Below are positions 40,575 through 51,392 of a stretch of DNA of 64,000 nucleotides, piece by piece. The notes beneath the pieces were generated by a model, which did no database searches, had not been told where the DNA came from, and saw nothing but the letters and a program-made list of their open reading frames with translations. A program made the translations under genes and the position numbers. The DNA is from Pelodiscus sinensis (Eukaryota > Chordata > Testudines > Trionychidae): the NCBI RefSeq assembly GCF_049634645.1, contig NC_134714.1, positions 134,014,660 to 134,078,659 on the forward strand, in the 5' to 3' direction. Position 1 is the stretch's first letter. The number at the start of each line of letters is the position of its first letter.

Positions 40575-42470
40575 AGGTGCCGCCCCAAACCGGCCGAGAT
40601 CTGGGCCCCCTTGGGCCGGGCGCTGCCCCGAGCCCGGCCGAGATCTGGGCCCCCTTGGGCCAGGCGCTGCCCCGAGCCCGGCCGAGATCTGAGTCCCCTT
40701 GGGCCGGGCGCTGCCCCGAGCCCGGCCGAGATCTGGGCCCCCTTGGGCCGGGCGCTCCCCCGAGCCCGGCCGAGATCTGGGCCCCCTTGGGCCGGGCGCT
40801 GCCCCGAGCCCGGCCGAGATCTGGGCCCCCTTGGGCCGGGCGCTGCCCCAAACTGGCCGAGATCTGGGTCCCCTTGGGCCGGGCGCTCCCCCGAGCCCGG
40901 CCGAGATCTGGGCCCCCTTGGGCCGGGCGCTGCCCCAAACTGGCCGAGATCTGGGCCCCCTTGGGCCGGGCGCTGCCCCGAGCCCGGCCGAGATCTGGGC
41001 CCCCTTGGGCCAGGCGCTGCCCCGAGCCCGGCCGAGATCTGGGCCCCCTTGGACCGGGCGCTGCCCCGAGCCCGGCCGAGATCTGGGCCCCCTTGGGCCG
41101 GGCGCTGCCCCGAGCCCGGCCGAGATCTGGGCCCCCTTGGGCCGGGCGCTGCCCCAAACTGGCCGAGATCTGGGCCCCCTTGGGCCGGGCGCTGCCCCGA
41201 GCCCGGCCGAGATCTGGGCCCCCTTGGGCCAGGCGCTGCCCCGAGCCCGGCCGAGATCTGGGCCCCCTTGGACCGGGCGCTGCCCCAAACCGGCCGAGAT
41301 CTGGGCCCCCTTGGGCCAGGCGCTGCCGCGAACCGGCCGAGATCTGGGCCCCCTTGGGCCAGGCGCTGCCCCAAACCGGCCGAGATCTGGGCCCCCTTGG
41401 GCCGGGCGCTGCCCCGAGCCCGGCCGAGATCTGGGCCCCCTTGGGCCAGGCGCTGCCCCGAGCCCGGCCGAGATCTGGGCCCCTTGGGCCGGGCGCTGCC
41501 CCAAACTGGCCGAGATCTGGGCCCCCTTGGGCCGGGCGCTGCCCCGAGCCCGGCCGAGATCTGGGCCCCCTTGGGCCAGGCGCTGCCCCGAGCCCGGCCG
41601 AGATCTGAGTCCCCTTGGGCCGGGCGCTGCCCCGAGCCCGGCCGAGATCTGGGCCCCTTGGGCCAGGCGCTGCCCCAAACCGGCCGAGATCTGGGCCCCT
41701 TGGGCCGGGCGCTGCCCCGAGCCCGGCCGAGATCTGGGCCCCCTTGGGCCGGGCGCTGCCCCAAATTGGCCGAGATCTGGGTCCCCTTGGGCCGGGCGCT
41801 GCCCCAAACCGGCCGAGATCTGGGCCCCCTTGGGCCGGGCGCTGCCCCAAATCGGCCGAGATCTGGGCCCCCTTGGGCCGGGCGCTGCCCCAAACCGGCC
41901 GAGATCTGGGCCCCCTTGGGCCGGGCGCTGCCCCGAGCCCGGCCGAGATCTGGGCCCCCTTGGGCCGGGCGCTGTCCCAAACCGGCCGAGATCTGGGCTC
42001 CCTTGGGCCGGGCGCTGCCCCAAACCGGCCGAGATCTGGGCCCCCTTGGGCCGGGCGCTGCCCCAAACCGGCCGAGATCTGGGCCCCCTTGGGCCGGGCG
42101 CTGCCCCAAACCGGCCGAGATCTGGGCCCCCTTGGGCCGGGCGCTGCCCCAAACCGCCCGAGATCTGGGCCCCCTTGGGCCGGGCGCTGCCCCAAACCGC
42201 CCGAGATCTGGGCCCCCTTGGGCCGGGCGCTGCCCCAAACCGGCCGAGATCTGGGCCCCCTTGGGCCGGGCGCTGCCCCAAACCGGCCGAGATCTGGGCC
42301 CCCTTGGGCCGGGCGTTGCCCCAAACCGGCCGAGATCTGGGCCCCCTTGGGCCGGGCGCTGCCCCGAGCCCGGCCGAGATCTGGGCCCCCTTGGGCCGGG
42401 CGCTGCCCCGAGCCCGGCCGAGATCTGGGCCCCCTTGGGCCGGGCGCTGCCCCGAGCCCAACCAAGGTAC
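40575..42470. repeat. 44-bp minisatellite upstream of FBXL19
   Basis: The unit is GGCCGAGATCTGGGCCCCCT, TGGGCCGGGCGCTGCCCCGA, GCCC. About 43 copies with two alternating ends, GAGCCCGGCC or AAACCGGCC. It lies between the first coding exon and the probable promoter, so likely in the first, noncoding-side intron. Confidence 0.97.
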
Positions 42471-42489
42471 CAGACAGAGGAACCAAGTG

Positions 42490-42690
42490 ATCATGGCCAG
42501 ACAGAGGGCTCCTGGGTTCTCTCCCAAGCTCCGGGAGGAAAGAGGGGTCTAGTGGTTAGCGCGTGGGGGGGCAGGGACTGGGAGCCAGGACTTCTGGGTT
42601 GTATCACCACCTCTGGGTGGGGAGTGGAGTCCAGCGCCTCTTCATCTAACCACTAGACCCCACTCCCAGCCCATAACATCCTAGTCACTG
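42490..42690. repeat. CORE-SINE/MIR-like copies
   Basis: GGGCTCCTGGGTTCTCTCCC, then GGTCTAGTGGTTAGCGCG, then GAGCCAGGACTTCTGGGTTG, then the inverted CTAACCACTAGACCCCACTC. This gives a head-to-head pair of diverged copies. Confidence 0.65.
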
Positions 42691-43239
42691 GCAACTGCGT
42701 TTCTAAAGACAACTGCACCAAGGCCTAGGGCCGGGAAAGGCAGACGGACATGAACAGGCCCCCTGTGCCACTCCAGCTCAGACCAACGGGCCTGTGTAAT
42801 CCGGCCTCCAGCCCCCAGCACTGGATCAGACACCCACACGCGCTATCTGCCTGTGCATTTGACACCCAAGCACAGCAGCAGGGAGTTCCACAGGTCACCA
42901 TGGCAAGCCAGGGTCCTTGCCCAAACCCTGTACACACCAAGCAAAGGTCTGGCCCTCCCATGCCACACACGCTCTTGGTCTATAAACTCAGGCATTTTAG
43001 TTTCTCCTCCTCTGCAGAGATATGGGCATTGCCTCTGAAACCTACTGATGGCAGAGGAGACAGCAGCATTATTAACTACTGCACTGCCGCCCCGATCAAA
43101 GAGGATTTCACTGCAGTTTTGTGAGGAGCACATGGATGTTAGGTTTGTACTACAGGGAGATCAACATCAGGTCCCCGGCCCACCCTGCCCAGAGCCCAGC
43201 TGAGAGGCGCTGCCCAGAGCATGGCCACGAACATGGGGG

Positions 43240-43390
43240 AAAGAACCCTGTCTTCATCACAGAGAAGGAAACTGAGGCCCACAGAAATTTCATAGCTTGC
43301 GTGGGGTCACAAAGGGGGTCTGGACAGAGCCAGGATAGAACCCAGGAGTCCTGGTTTCCAGCCCCACCATCTCTGCTCTAACCACTAGTC
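43240..43390 (-). repeat. MIR SINE
   Basis: AAGGAAACTGAGGCCCACAG, then GGGGTCACAAAGG, then AGAACCCAGGAGTCCTGG and CTCTAACCACTAG. Good reverse-orientation MIR text. Confidence 0.8.
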
Positions 43391-43604
43391 CCCAGCTGGA
43401 AGGCAGATACTGAAACAGAGCTTCTGCCTGGACAGGCCACAGCCAGACATCCCAGCCACCAGCAACTGGGCCCCTCCCTCCCATCAGCCTCCCCCCACTG
43501 CCCCCACACCCGCCCTTAGCCCACAGCCGCCAACAAAGAAAATATAACGAGGAAATTAATATCAACACAGCACTGATGGGGGGGCAGGGGCTGTGGGGCA
43601 GAAG

Positions 43605-44035
43605 TGAGGGGCACTGGCAGGGCTGGGCTGGGCTGGCAGGGGCTGCAGGGTGGGAGTGAGAAGCACTGGCAGGGCAGGGGGGCAAGAATAGGGGGCCAGG
43701 TTCAGGAATGGGGGATCCCAGCAGGGCTTGGGGCAAGAATGGGGGGCCAGGTTCAGGAATGGGGGGCCCCAGCAGGGTTTGGGGCAAGAATGGGGGGCCA
43801 GGTTCAGGAATGGGGGGCCCCAGCAGGGCTTGGGGCAAAAATGGGGGGCCAGGGTGAGGAATGGGGGGCACCAACAGGGCAGGAGGGCAAGAATGGGGGG
43901 CCAGGTTCAGGAATGGGGGACACCAGCAGGGTACGGGGGCAAGAATGGGGGGCCAGGTTCAGGAATCGGGGGGGCACCAGCACGGCTTGGGGCAAGAATG
44001 GGGGGCCAGGGTCAGGAATAGGGGGCACCAGCAGG
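43605..44035. repeat. 36-bp minisatellite
   Basis: About ten units of AAGAATGGGGGGCCAGGTTC AGGAATGGGGGGCCCC, G-rich on the plus strand. Intergenic or in the FBXL19 5' intron. Confidence 0.93.
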
Positions 44036-44792
44036 GCCCCCCAGCACACCCTCACCCTCTAGTCCTTTTCCTCCCCCTGGCCTGCAGCTCCCCTTCCCCA
44101 TGCCCAGCCCCCCCACATACCTGGCCCCACATGCTGCGGCTGGCCCCCCTCCCCGGGGCTGCCTGTGACCCCAGCCGTGGGATCGGGGCTGCCCCGGGCC
44201 CTGCCAAGCCCCTGGCCGGGAGACACGAGCCAGCAAGAGCCCAGCACAACCCCGGGCTTCCCCACCGGCAACTGCTTCCCCGGGAAATGGAGCAGGGAAA
44301 GTTTGGTTCCTGGTGGCCCCTGCTGCCCCCAGGGCTCCCCAGCTGGCTGCCCCCCCCTTTTCTCTCTCCCACAGACCCCCCCCCCTGCATGCAGCTCCCG
44401 GATCTGCCTCCCCCCCATGCAACCTGCAAGGGGGGGGAATGCAGAATAATGGTGCAACAACAAAGGGGGCCGGCAGCGGGGGGGGAGGTGGTGGGAGGTG
44501 ATTGCCCAGCCCCTTCGTGCTTGGGGACCTACGGGGGGATCCCCCGATTTCCCCAGCCCGCCCCCCCCCCCCTTCGGCTGCAGTCTCGGGCACCCCGCTG
44601 CGTCTCTGCTCCCTGCCGTGGAAGCCGGGCCTGCGCTGGGGGCAGCTGGGAAAGCCACCCCCATTTCCCAAATCTCGGCTCCCCACATTCCCGGGCAGGA
44701 GCCCCCCGAAAGGCAGCCGGGCTGCGGGGGGCTGGGCGGGGGGGCGAGGGCTGGGGCGACGGCAGGATCTCAGCGGAGGCAAAGAAACTTAC

Positions 44793-45760
44793 CAGGATCC
44801 CAGCGGCCTGGCAGGGAGAGCTGGCTGGCAGCACCTACCCACCCATCCCTAGGGTGGCTCTGCTGTTTCGGGGGTGGGGCCCCCCAGAGACCCGCGGGGG
44901 GGGCCGCTTACCTGCTGGGGAGCCATGGGGCTGCGTGGGATCCGGCGGGGGCCACAGTCTCTTCCATGGGGCGGAGGAGAGAGAAACTGCAACCAGCCCA
45001 GACTTTTGTTTCCTTCGTCCCTAGAGCGGGCGGGGTGGGGGGGGTTGGAGGGGGGGCTGGGAGGCGGCTGCTGAGGTGCGATGTGGGGGACCCCCCCGGC
45101 CTACGCCTGACCCCCACCCCCCAATCCGGGCTGGGCCACCCCCCCTTTACCCTTCACCGCTCCCTTGTCCTTGGCAGAGGCAGGGGCTGGGGGAGGGCGC
45201 CGAGTTCACGTGCAGCCCCCTAACTGCACCCCCCCCGCCCAGTCCCCTGCCCCCCCGAGCGCTCAGCCCCTCCCGGGCTCTGCCAGGGGCGGGGGGGCTC
45301 CGAGCTCCCACCCCCACCAGGGACCGGCCCCTCCCCCAGCAGGGAGCAGCGCCCCCCCGGGTGCGGGGTGACCCCCCTTTGCGGGGGGCTCTGCCCCTTC
45401 CGAGCCCGCGGGGCCCCCCCGCTGCAGAGGGGGGAGCTCAGCCCCCCAACGTGGGGCTCTAGCCTGAGGGGGGTCCCGAGCTGCTCCCAGCCCCCCCGCA
45501 CATAAGGGGGCGGGGCCTACGCGGCTGCCTCGTTTCCCCCTCCCCCCACTCGGGCTGGCTCGTGCGGGGGGGGGAGGGGCGGCCCCAGGCCCCCCCCTGG
45601 AGAAGGCAGAGAGGGGGAGGGGTGCCGCTGCGGGGAGGGGGGGCCGGGCCCCCGAGGCTGCTGCCGCCGCCGCCGCCGCTGCTGCTACCGCCGCCGCCCC
45701 CTCCTCCTGCAGCCGGGCTCAGCCCCTGCCCCTCCCCCTCCCGGCCCCGCAAACACACAA
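44793..45760 (-). promoter_or_regulatory. FBXL19: Probable FBXL19 promoter and first exon(s)
   Basis: CpG-rich sequence with two good minus-strand splice donors: CCAGCAG|GTAAGC (exon end 44912) and GATCCTG|GTAAGT (exon end 44793). Coding exon 1 needs an upstream exon, because its acceptor is at 39838-39843 and only 24 bases of 5' UTR follow. A first exon at about 44912-45060 would carry an upstream ATG (MEETVAPAG) out of frame with the main start. Which donor is used is inference. Confidence 0.5.
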
Positions 45761-46702
45761 AACCCATCATGGCGGCCCGCCGCCAGCCCCGGCGCGCGCG
45801 CGGCCTCCTGGGAGACGTAGTTCCCCGGCCGCCGGGCCGCCTTCCCGCCCAGGGGCGGGCGCCGAGCGAGCGGACTACAAAGGTCATGGCGGCCGGCCCC
45901 GCGCAACGCCTCTTGGGAGATGGAGTCCCCCCGCCCAGCCCCGTTCATGCCTATGGGGAAGAGGGGAATGTTTGGACTACAAACGCCATGGCGGCGCAGG
46001 GAGGCCGGGCTCTCGCGCTGCCTCATGGGAGATGTAGTTTGTGTTACACCCCCCCCCCCCTCCCAGCTCCTGCGTTTTCCTGCGAGGGAAAGAAAGGGAG
46101 GGGGTGCCTGGGCCGTAAGCGCCATGGCAGCGCGAGGGGGAGGGGGGCTCGCGTTGCCTTATGGGAGATATAGTCCCCACCCCAGGGTGTCTGTTTATGT
46201 CCGTGTTTTGACTACGACTGTCATGGCGGCGCACAGCAAGGGCTCATGGGAAATGTAGTTCCTCAGCTGCCCGAATCCCACGTCTCAAGGCGGGACAGGG
46301 GGCATGGGAGCACTACAAGTGTCATGGCGGCGCGGGGCGCTGGCGGCGCAACGCCCGATGGGGGATGTAGTTTCGAGAGCCGCCACCCAAGGGAACCCCC
46401 CCCCCCCTTTGTTCTCACAGGGCGGTGGGAGACGCGTACCGCACAAATGTGCAGCCAGGTTCATGTCTGGCAAGGCCTCATGGGAAATGCAGTCCTCGCG
46501 CCCTCCTGCACTACAACTAACATGGCGGAGCTGCCCGCGCACGGCCTCATGGGGGTTGGAGTCTTTTCGCTCCCCCGGTTACGACTGGAAAGCCACACTG
46601 GACTACAGCCCCCATGGAGACCCAGAGGCGGGGAGGGGGAAATCCCACCCAAGGCTTCCTGGGAGTTGTAGTAAGAAAGGGCCTCTTGGGAAATGTAGAC
46701 CT
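45757..46702. promoter_or_regulatory. Tandem array of YY1 + ZNF143-like composite units
   Basis: About ten units with roughly 100-bp periodicity. Each has ACTACAA, a YY1-type ATGGCGGC, a GC-rich spacer and then CATGGGAGATGTAGTT, which on the minus strand reads AACTACATCTCCCATG, the SBS/ZNF143 type. ATGGCGGC or near copies lie at 45769, 45886, 45988, 46124, 46223, 46324, 46522 and 46614. SBS-like elements lie at 45807, 45912, 46024, 46159, 46245, 46358, 46479, 46548, 46658 and 46685. The motifs are conserved while spacers have diverged. The YY1 text also makes repeated Met-Ala-Ala starts without a continuing frame. Confidence 0.8.
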
Positions 46703-46799
46703 GTTCCCTTGCCCCAGCCCCCATTCATCTCCAGGAGCATCCCGACTCACCTCCCTGGACTGGGGATAGAACCCAGAAATCCTGGGTCCTAGAGCACCC

Positions 46800-47930
46800 A
46801 CCCTTCAGTAGAGTCGACTGCCCTTCCCAGGCACACAGGCAGCCCAGCCGACCGACGCCTCTTCTTGGGACTTAATCCTTTTTTCTCCAGACCCACAGAC
46901 AACCCCCTTGCAGGGCAGGGTTAAAGCAGATGGGGCTACATGAGAGATGATAGGGCCACCCGAGCACGCAGCGCTTGCACGGGCAAACCTCCACCTGGCG
47001 TCCGCACCAAGCCAAAATCCTGCTGCCCTGATTCCATAGCTTGGGAGTAGCCAGGGACGACGCCAATTTCCATGGCGTTACCAGCCCCAAGTGTTCAGAA
47101 GTTATGCCTGATGCCTCCAAAAATCGCCAGCTTGCTGTGGCAAATCGTGAGATTTCATAACCAACTCAAGTAAATCCCCTGTGTTTTTTAATTGCCTTCT
47201 TGCTTCGGTACTGATGGGAATGGTGTCTTCAGGGTTTTCTCCAACAAGGACCAACCATTGATGATTGGGCACTTTTAAAGGCAAGCAGAGTTTTTCACAT
47301 GACTCCTGAAGCTCAAGGCATTATGGGAAGTGGGGGGAGGCGAGAGGATGGGGAACAATGGGAGATTCCTGATAAAATGATTGCGCACAGCTTAGGATCG
47401 TCTCCTGGGTCAAAATCATGCACCAGTGGCACTAATCCTGACCTGAAGCATCCCTCCCAAGCAGAATGTTACCATTTTGCCTTAGCCACTGACCCTGAGA
47501 ATTATTTCCAGCAGTTTTCAAAGGCAACAGAAAAACTTCCTTCTGATCCCGTCCGGAGTGACCCCCCGTCAGGGCCAGAGTCTGAGATCGGTGACCCTGG
47601 GATGGATCTGGAGTGAGCCCACTGACAGCAGTGGAGTCACAGCTGGGTTTCTGATCTCTGTGATGTGAAGCCAGCAGACTTACTCCGAATCTTCCTCAGA
47701 TTAACTCCAGATGGGAACCTGGCCTTCCGGGTATGCTAACCCAGAACAGTTCAGATGACACTGGAACTCAGGTGAGTGTGGAGTTAAAACCAGCGGCAGA
47801 GATAACTCTGGGTGAGATCTCGCTGCACGAAGTCTTTATCCTAGAAGTAAAATTCACATTTTCAGCACAAGAGACAGCTTGGATTGGAAAAGGAGAGCGC
47901 CCTCTACTGAGCCCTGCCCCGCTCTCTGCC
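46800..47930. other. No clear feature; old repeat debris
   Basis: The segment near 47.1 kb (CAAATCGTGAGATTTCATAA) resembles an old dispersed repeat also glimpsed near 58.9 kb. A 105-codon open frame at 47299-47616 has no family I recognise. A CTCF-like site (AGCGCCCTCTACTGA, 47895-47909) precedes the next array. Confidence 0.4.
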
Positions 47931-47934
47931 CCCC

Positions 47935-48395
47935 AGCCAAGGGGACCCATCCCAGAATCCCGCAGGAGCAGAGCTGTGCAGACCGTTCCCACGGCGACGC
48001 CAAGGGGACCCATCCCAGAATTCCGTGGGAGCGGACCGTTCCCATGGCGACGCCCAGGGGGACCCGTCCCAGAATCCCACGGGAGCGAAACGTTCCCATG
48101 GCGACACCAAGGGGACCCAAGGGGACCCGTCCCAGAATCCCATGGGAGCGGACCGTTCCCATGGCGACACCAAGGGGACCCAAGGGGACCCGTCCCAGAA
48201 TCCCACGGGAGTGGACCATTCCCACGGCGACGCCAAGGGGACCCGTCCCAGAATCCCACGGGAGCGGACCGTTCCCATGGCGACACCAAGGGGACCCAAG
48301 GGGACCCATCCCAGAATCCCGCGGGAGCGGACCGTTCCCACGGCGACACCCAGGGGATCCGTCCCAGAATCCCGCGGGAGCGGAGCTGATGGGCT
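47935..48395. repeat. Minisatellite with CCCGTCCCAGAATCCC units
   Basis: Eight or nine units of roughly 46-60 bp: AAGGGGACCCGTCCCAGAAT, CCCACGGGAGCGGACCGTTC, CCATGGCGACACC. CCATGGCGAC resembles a YY1 core. The array runs into the zinc-finger relic that follows. Confidence 0.93.
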
Positions 48396-48499
48396 GTTCT
48401 CAGGGCGCTCCAAAGAGGACGTACCCCAGAGTCCCGCTACCGGGGACCCACGCAGGCCACCCTCCACCCCGCCCGGGGCCCCCCGCTGGGGGGAGCGCC

Positions 48500-48715
48500 C
48501 CACCACCTGCAGCACTCAGATCTGGTGAAGCAGCTCTGCACCCACATGGGCGAGCGGCCCAGTCCTGCCCCCAGTGCGGCAAGGCAGCTCCGTCCTCAGG
48601 CAGCACCGGCTGGCGCACTCCGGGGAGAAGCCGTTCAAACGTGGGCAGTGCCCGCGCGGCTTTATCCAGAGCGCCCACCTGGTGTCCCACTGCCGGCGGC
48701 ATGCTGACCCAGCCA
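48500..48715 (+). pseudogene. C2H2 zinc-finger relic (about three fingers)
   Basis: Read with frame changes, the segment gives HSDLVKQLCTHMGERP, CPQCGKA and SSVLRQHRLAHSGEKPFKRG, then QCPRGFIQSAHLVSHCRRH. Linkers GERP and SGEKPF and the spacing of H and C fit Kruppel-type fingers, but cysteines are missing and the frame shifts at least twice. A decayed member of a zinc-finger cluster. Confidence 0.7.
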
Positions 48716-49996
48716 GCCTGCCCCACGGCAAGGAGGAGGGCCCCGGGGGCCGGGGCGTGGGTCAGCCTCCCCTCAGAGCCTGCTGCTTCCCCGCTCGCCG
48801 GCCCTGGCTCGGGGCGCCCGTGTGCTCATCCCGGCGTAAATTCGAGCCACTTCAGGTGCTCTGACCACGCCCCCTCCCAGGCCCCGCCCCCTGAGAGGTT
48901 CCCTCCCTCCCGGGTCCCACCACTGACTGTCTCCTCCGAGGCCCTGGCCCTGACAGACCCCCTGTTCTGCCTCTTCCCTCCCAATAGCCCCCTCTTCACC
49001 AGTTGCCACCCACTGACTCGCCCCTGGTTCTGCCTCTCCCTCTTAGTCCCGCTGCCTGACAGGCTCCTCCTCCCATTACCACCTGCCATGCCCATGGCTC
49101 CTCCCATACTCCTAGGCCCCACCCCATTACAATCCCTTCCTTCTCAGGCTCCGCCCCCAACACTGGAAAAAGTGACAGGGACTACTGAAGATGACGTAAG
49201 GGCGGGAACCCAGAAGCATCTACGTGGGGACCCAGACGTGAGAGCCAGCCCATCGGACAGCGATCCAGTGGCTGGATGGGAAGCCAGACAAATTCAGACT
49301 AGAAATAAGGTGTTGACTTTCTAACGGTGAGAGGCATTAGCCATCGGGACCAGTGTGGTGGATTTTCCATCGCTGGCAACGTTGAAAATCGTTGGGTTGG
49401 GTGTTTTGCTCGAAGCTCTGCTCCAGGAATGATTTGGGGACATCCTCTAGCTTGTGTGATGCGGGAGGCCGGGCCTGATGGCCTTCATGAATCCATGGAT
49501 CCCCACCAAGGTAACTTAATTGCATGGTTAGTACGTATTAAACCAACCACATTAAAGTCCATGTTGTTTCTCAGCTTGTTTAAACTCACCCAAATGTGTT
49601 ACTCTACCGAGTCTAGACACAGTCAACCCTTAGGCTACATCTGGAGCAAGGATGGGTTTTTTTCATTTCCATGCCAATTGTGAACAATTTTAGCACATTG
49701 TTTGGCACTGACCAAAACATTAATTTTCCCCCAAATTTTTGGAAAAGAGAATCCTTTGTTTTGTTGGAGCCTGAATGAACCATTTGGGGCACTATTTCAT
49801 GTTTGTTTTTTTACTTGTTGTAAAAAAATAAAAAGAAAGATTTGGAAGTGAAGAGTCATTTTGAATCAAAAATCAAATATTTTGGGGTCATTTGTTTTAA
49901 ACTCCCCTCCCCCCAAAAAAACCCCAAGTTGGTGACACTGATGCAAATCCCGTTTTCATCCCAAAAAGTGTCAGTCAAAACATTTCACAAAACTCA
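48716..49996. other. No recognised gene
   Basis: C-rich sequence with repeated CCCCTCC and CCCCGCCCC phrases to 49.2 kb, then AT-rich non-coding DNA. No splice-supported exon. Confidence 0.5.
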
Positions 49997-50375
49997 TTTC
50001 TGGCTACATCTACGCTGTGGAGTTTTCAGGATACCAGAAGTAGCTCAAAATTGCTATTCTGCATCTTTTGAGAATGCCTGTCCTTTCGAAATAGGACGGG
50101 CTTGCTATTCTGATGTCCCTGTAAACCTCATTCCACAAGGGACGATTTGGAACAGCACTTTATTTCAAAATTTGTTGCTATGTAGACTGTATCAGATTTC
50201 GAAATAAGCTAATTGCGTAGCTTATTTCAAGGTAAGGGTGCAGTGAAGACGCACTCTTAAACATGGACATAAATTCTGGTGTAGCATCCTACATAGGCTA
50301 TGTCTAGACTATAGGGTTTTTTTCGAAAAAAGTGGCCTTTTTTCGAAAAACTTCACTTGCGTCTAGCACTAAGCT
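49997..50375. mobile_element. MITE fragments
   Basis: CTGGCTACATCTACGCTGTG at the left, internal TTTCGAAATA palindromes and AATAAGCTAATTGCGTAGCT are typical of a second GGCTAYRTCTACAC family. GGCTATGTCTAGACTATAGG at 50297 opens another, truncated copy with TTTTTCGAAAAA palindromes. Confidence 0.6.
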
Positions 50376-51079
50376 TGGGGAAATTACAGAACGGCTGAAT
50401 CAAATAATTTCCTTTTTTTCTCCTTTTGATGGCGCTATAATTTTTCCAAAGAGGGAGGGAAATTTGGAAATGTTACAGAGCAAGGAAGAGGAAATGAAAA
50501 GGGGAAAAGACTTGGAAAAAGTACAAGGAAAGAATGCACAAAAAAGTTTTGTAAAACAGTTAAAGGTTGAGGAGGAGAGAACAATTTTCATGGACCAACA
50601 TTTTGGAAAGAAAAGGACATGTAATACAAAAAAAAAACACCTTTAAAAAAACGCACATAAATAATACAGCAACTATTTTGGTTTTGAAAGCAAAATGATG
50701 ACATTTTGGAATGGGAAAAAATGAAGAATTCCTTCCCCCAATCAAATCTTTTCCCTGACAAAAGATTTGCAACATACTTTAAAGAAAAAGAAAACAGTGT
50801 TGGAATTAGAAGAACTATGGAATTCTGAATAAAAACCCCAAATATTAAAAACAAATTAAAAAGTGTTGAGAAAATTGTAAAGAAAATACAATCGTTATGG
50901 ATGGAGAAGAATGGTGGATTTTGAAAGGAATGACCAGGAAGGAGGAAAGATACCTGGACATCATTAATTTGTTGCATATCAGAGGCAGAAAACCAGAAAC
51001 AGCCAAACTGAATTTTTTCTAACAAAACCAGTTTTGTCGGACCTTTTAAAAAGAAAGAGACATTGTTGGCTTGAGAATG

Positions 51080-51360
51080 AAACTAATGTTGGGAACAATA
51101 CTGAGAAAAAATGCCCCCAACTCAGAATTTTTCCCAAAAAATAATTACAAAAATATGCTTTTAAAATGAAAAATGACTGGTTTTGGAAAGAAATTGACAG
51201 AGATAAAAAATGAGGAAGAACTTCCCAAATCAGAATTTCCCCAAAAAAATATTTTGAAAAATGATTGGTTTTGAATGAAAATTACATTGGCATATTGTGA
51301 TAGAAAATGAGGGAAAACTCCTCAAATCGCAATTTCCCCACCCACTCCGATATTTTGCAA
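51080..51360. repeat. Diverged AT-rich tandem repeat (about 110 bp, 3 copies)
   Basis: AATCAGAATTTCCCCAAAAA is preceded by TGAGGAAGAACTTCCC and followed by GAAAAATGATTGGTTTTG. It recurs as CTCAGAATTTTTCCC and CAAATCGCAATTTCCCC with similar flanks. The whole interval 50.38-51.39 kb is AT-rich, without a gene. Confidence 0.6.
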
Positions 51361-51392
51361 AACATGCTTTTGTGGTGCAAACTAGTCAGTTT

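Noticed and set aside
40444..42656. Several 600-680-codon frames on both strands
   Set aside because: All are translations of the 44-bp array; no splice sites or domains.
47299..47616. 105-codon plus-strand open frame
   Set aside because: No family, splice or expression evidence; lies among old repeat debris.
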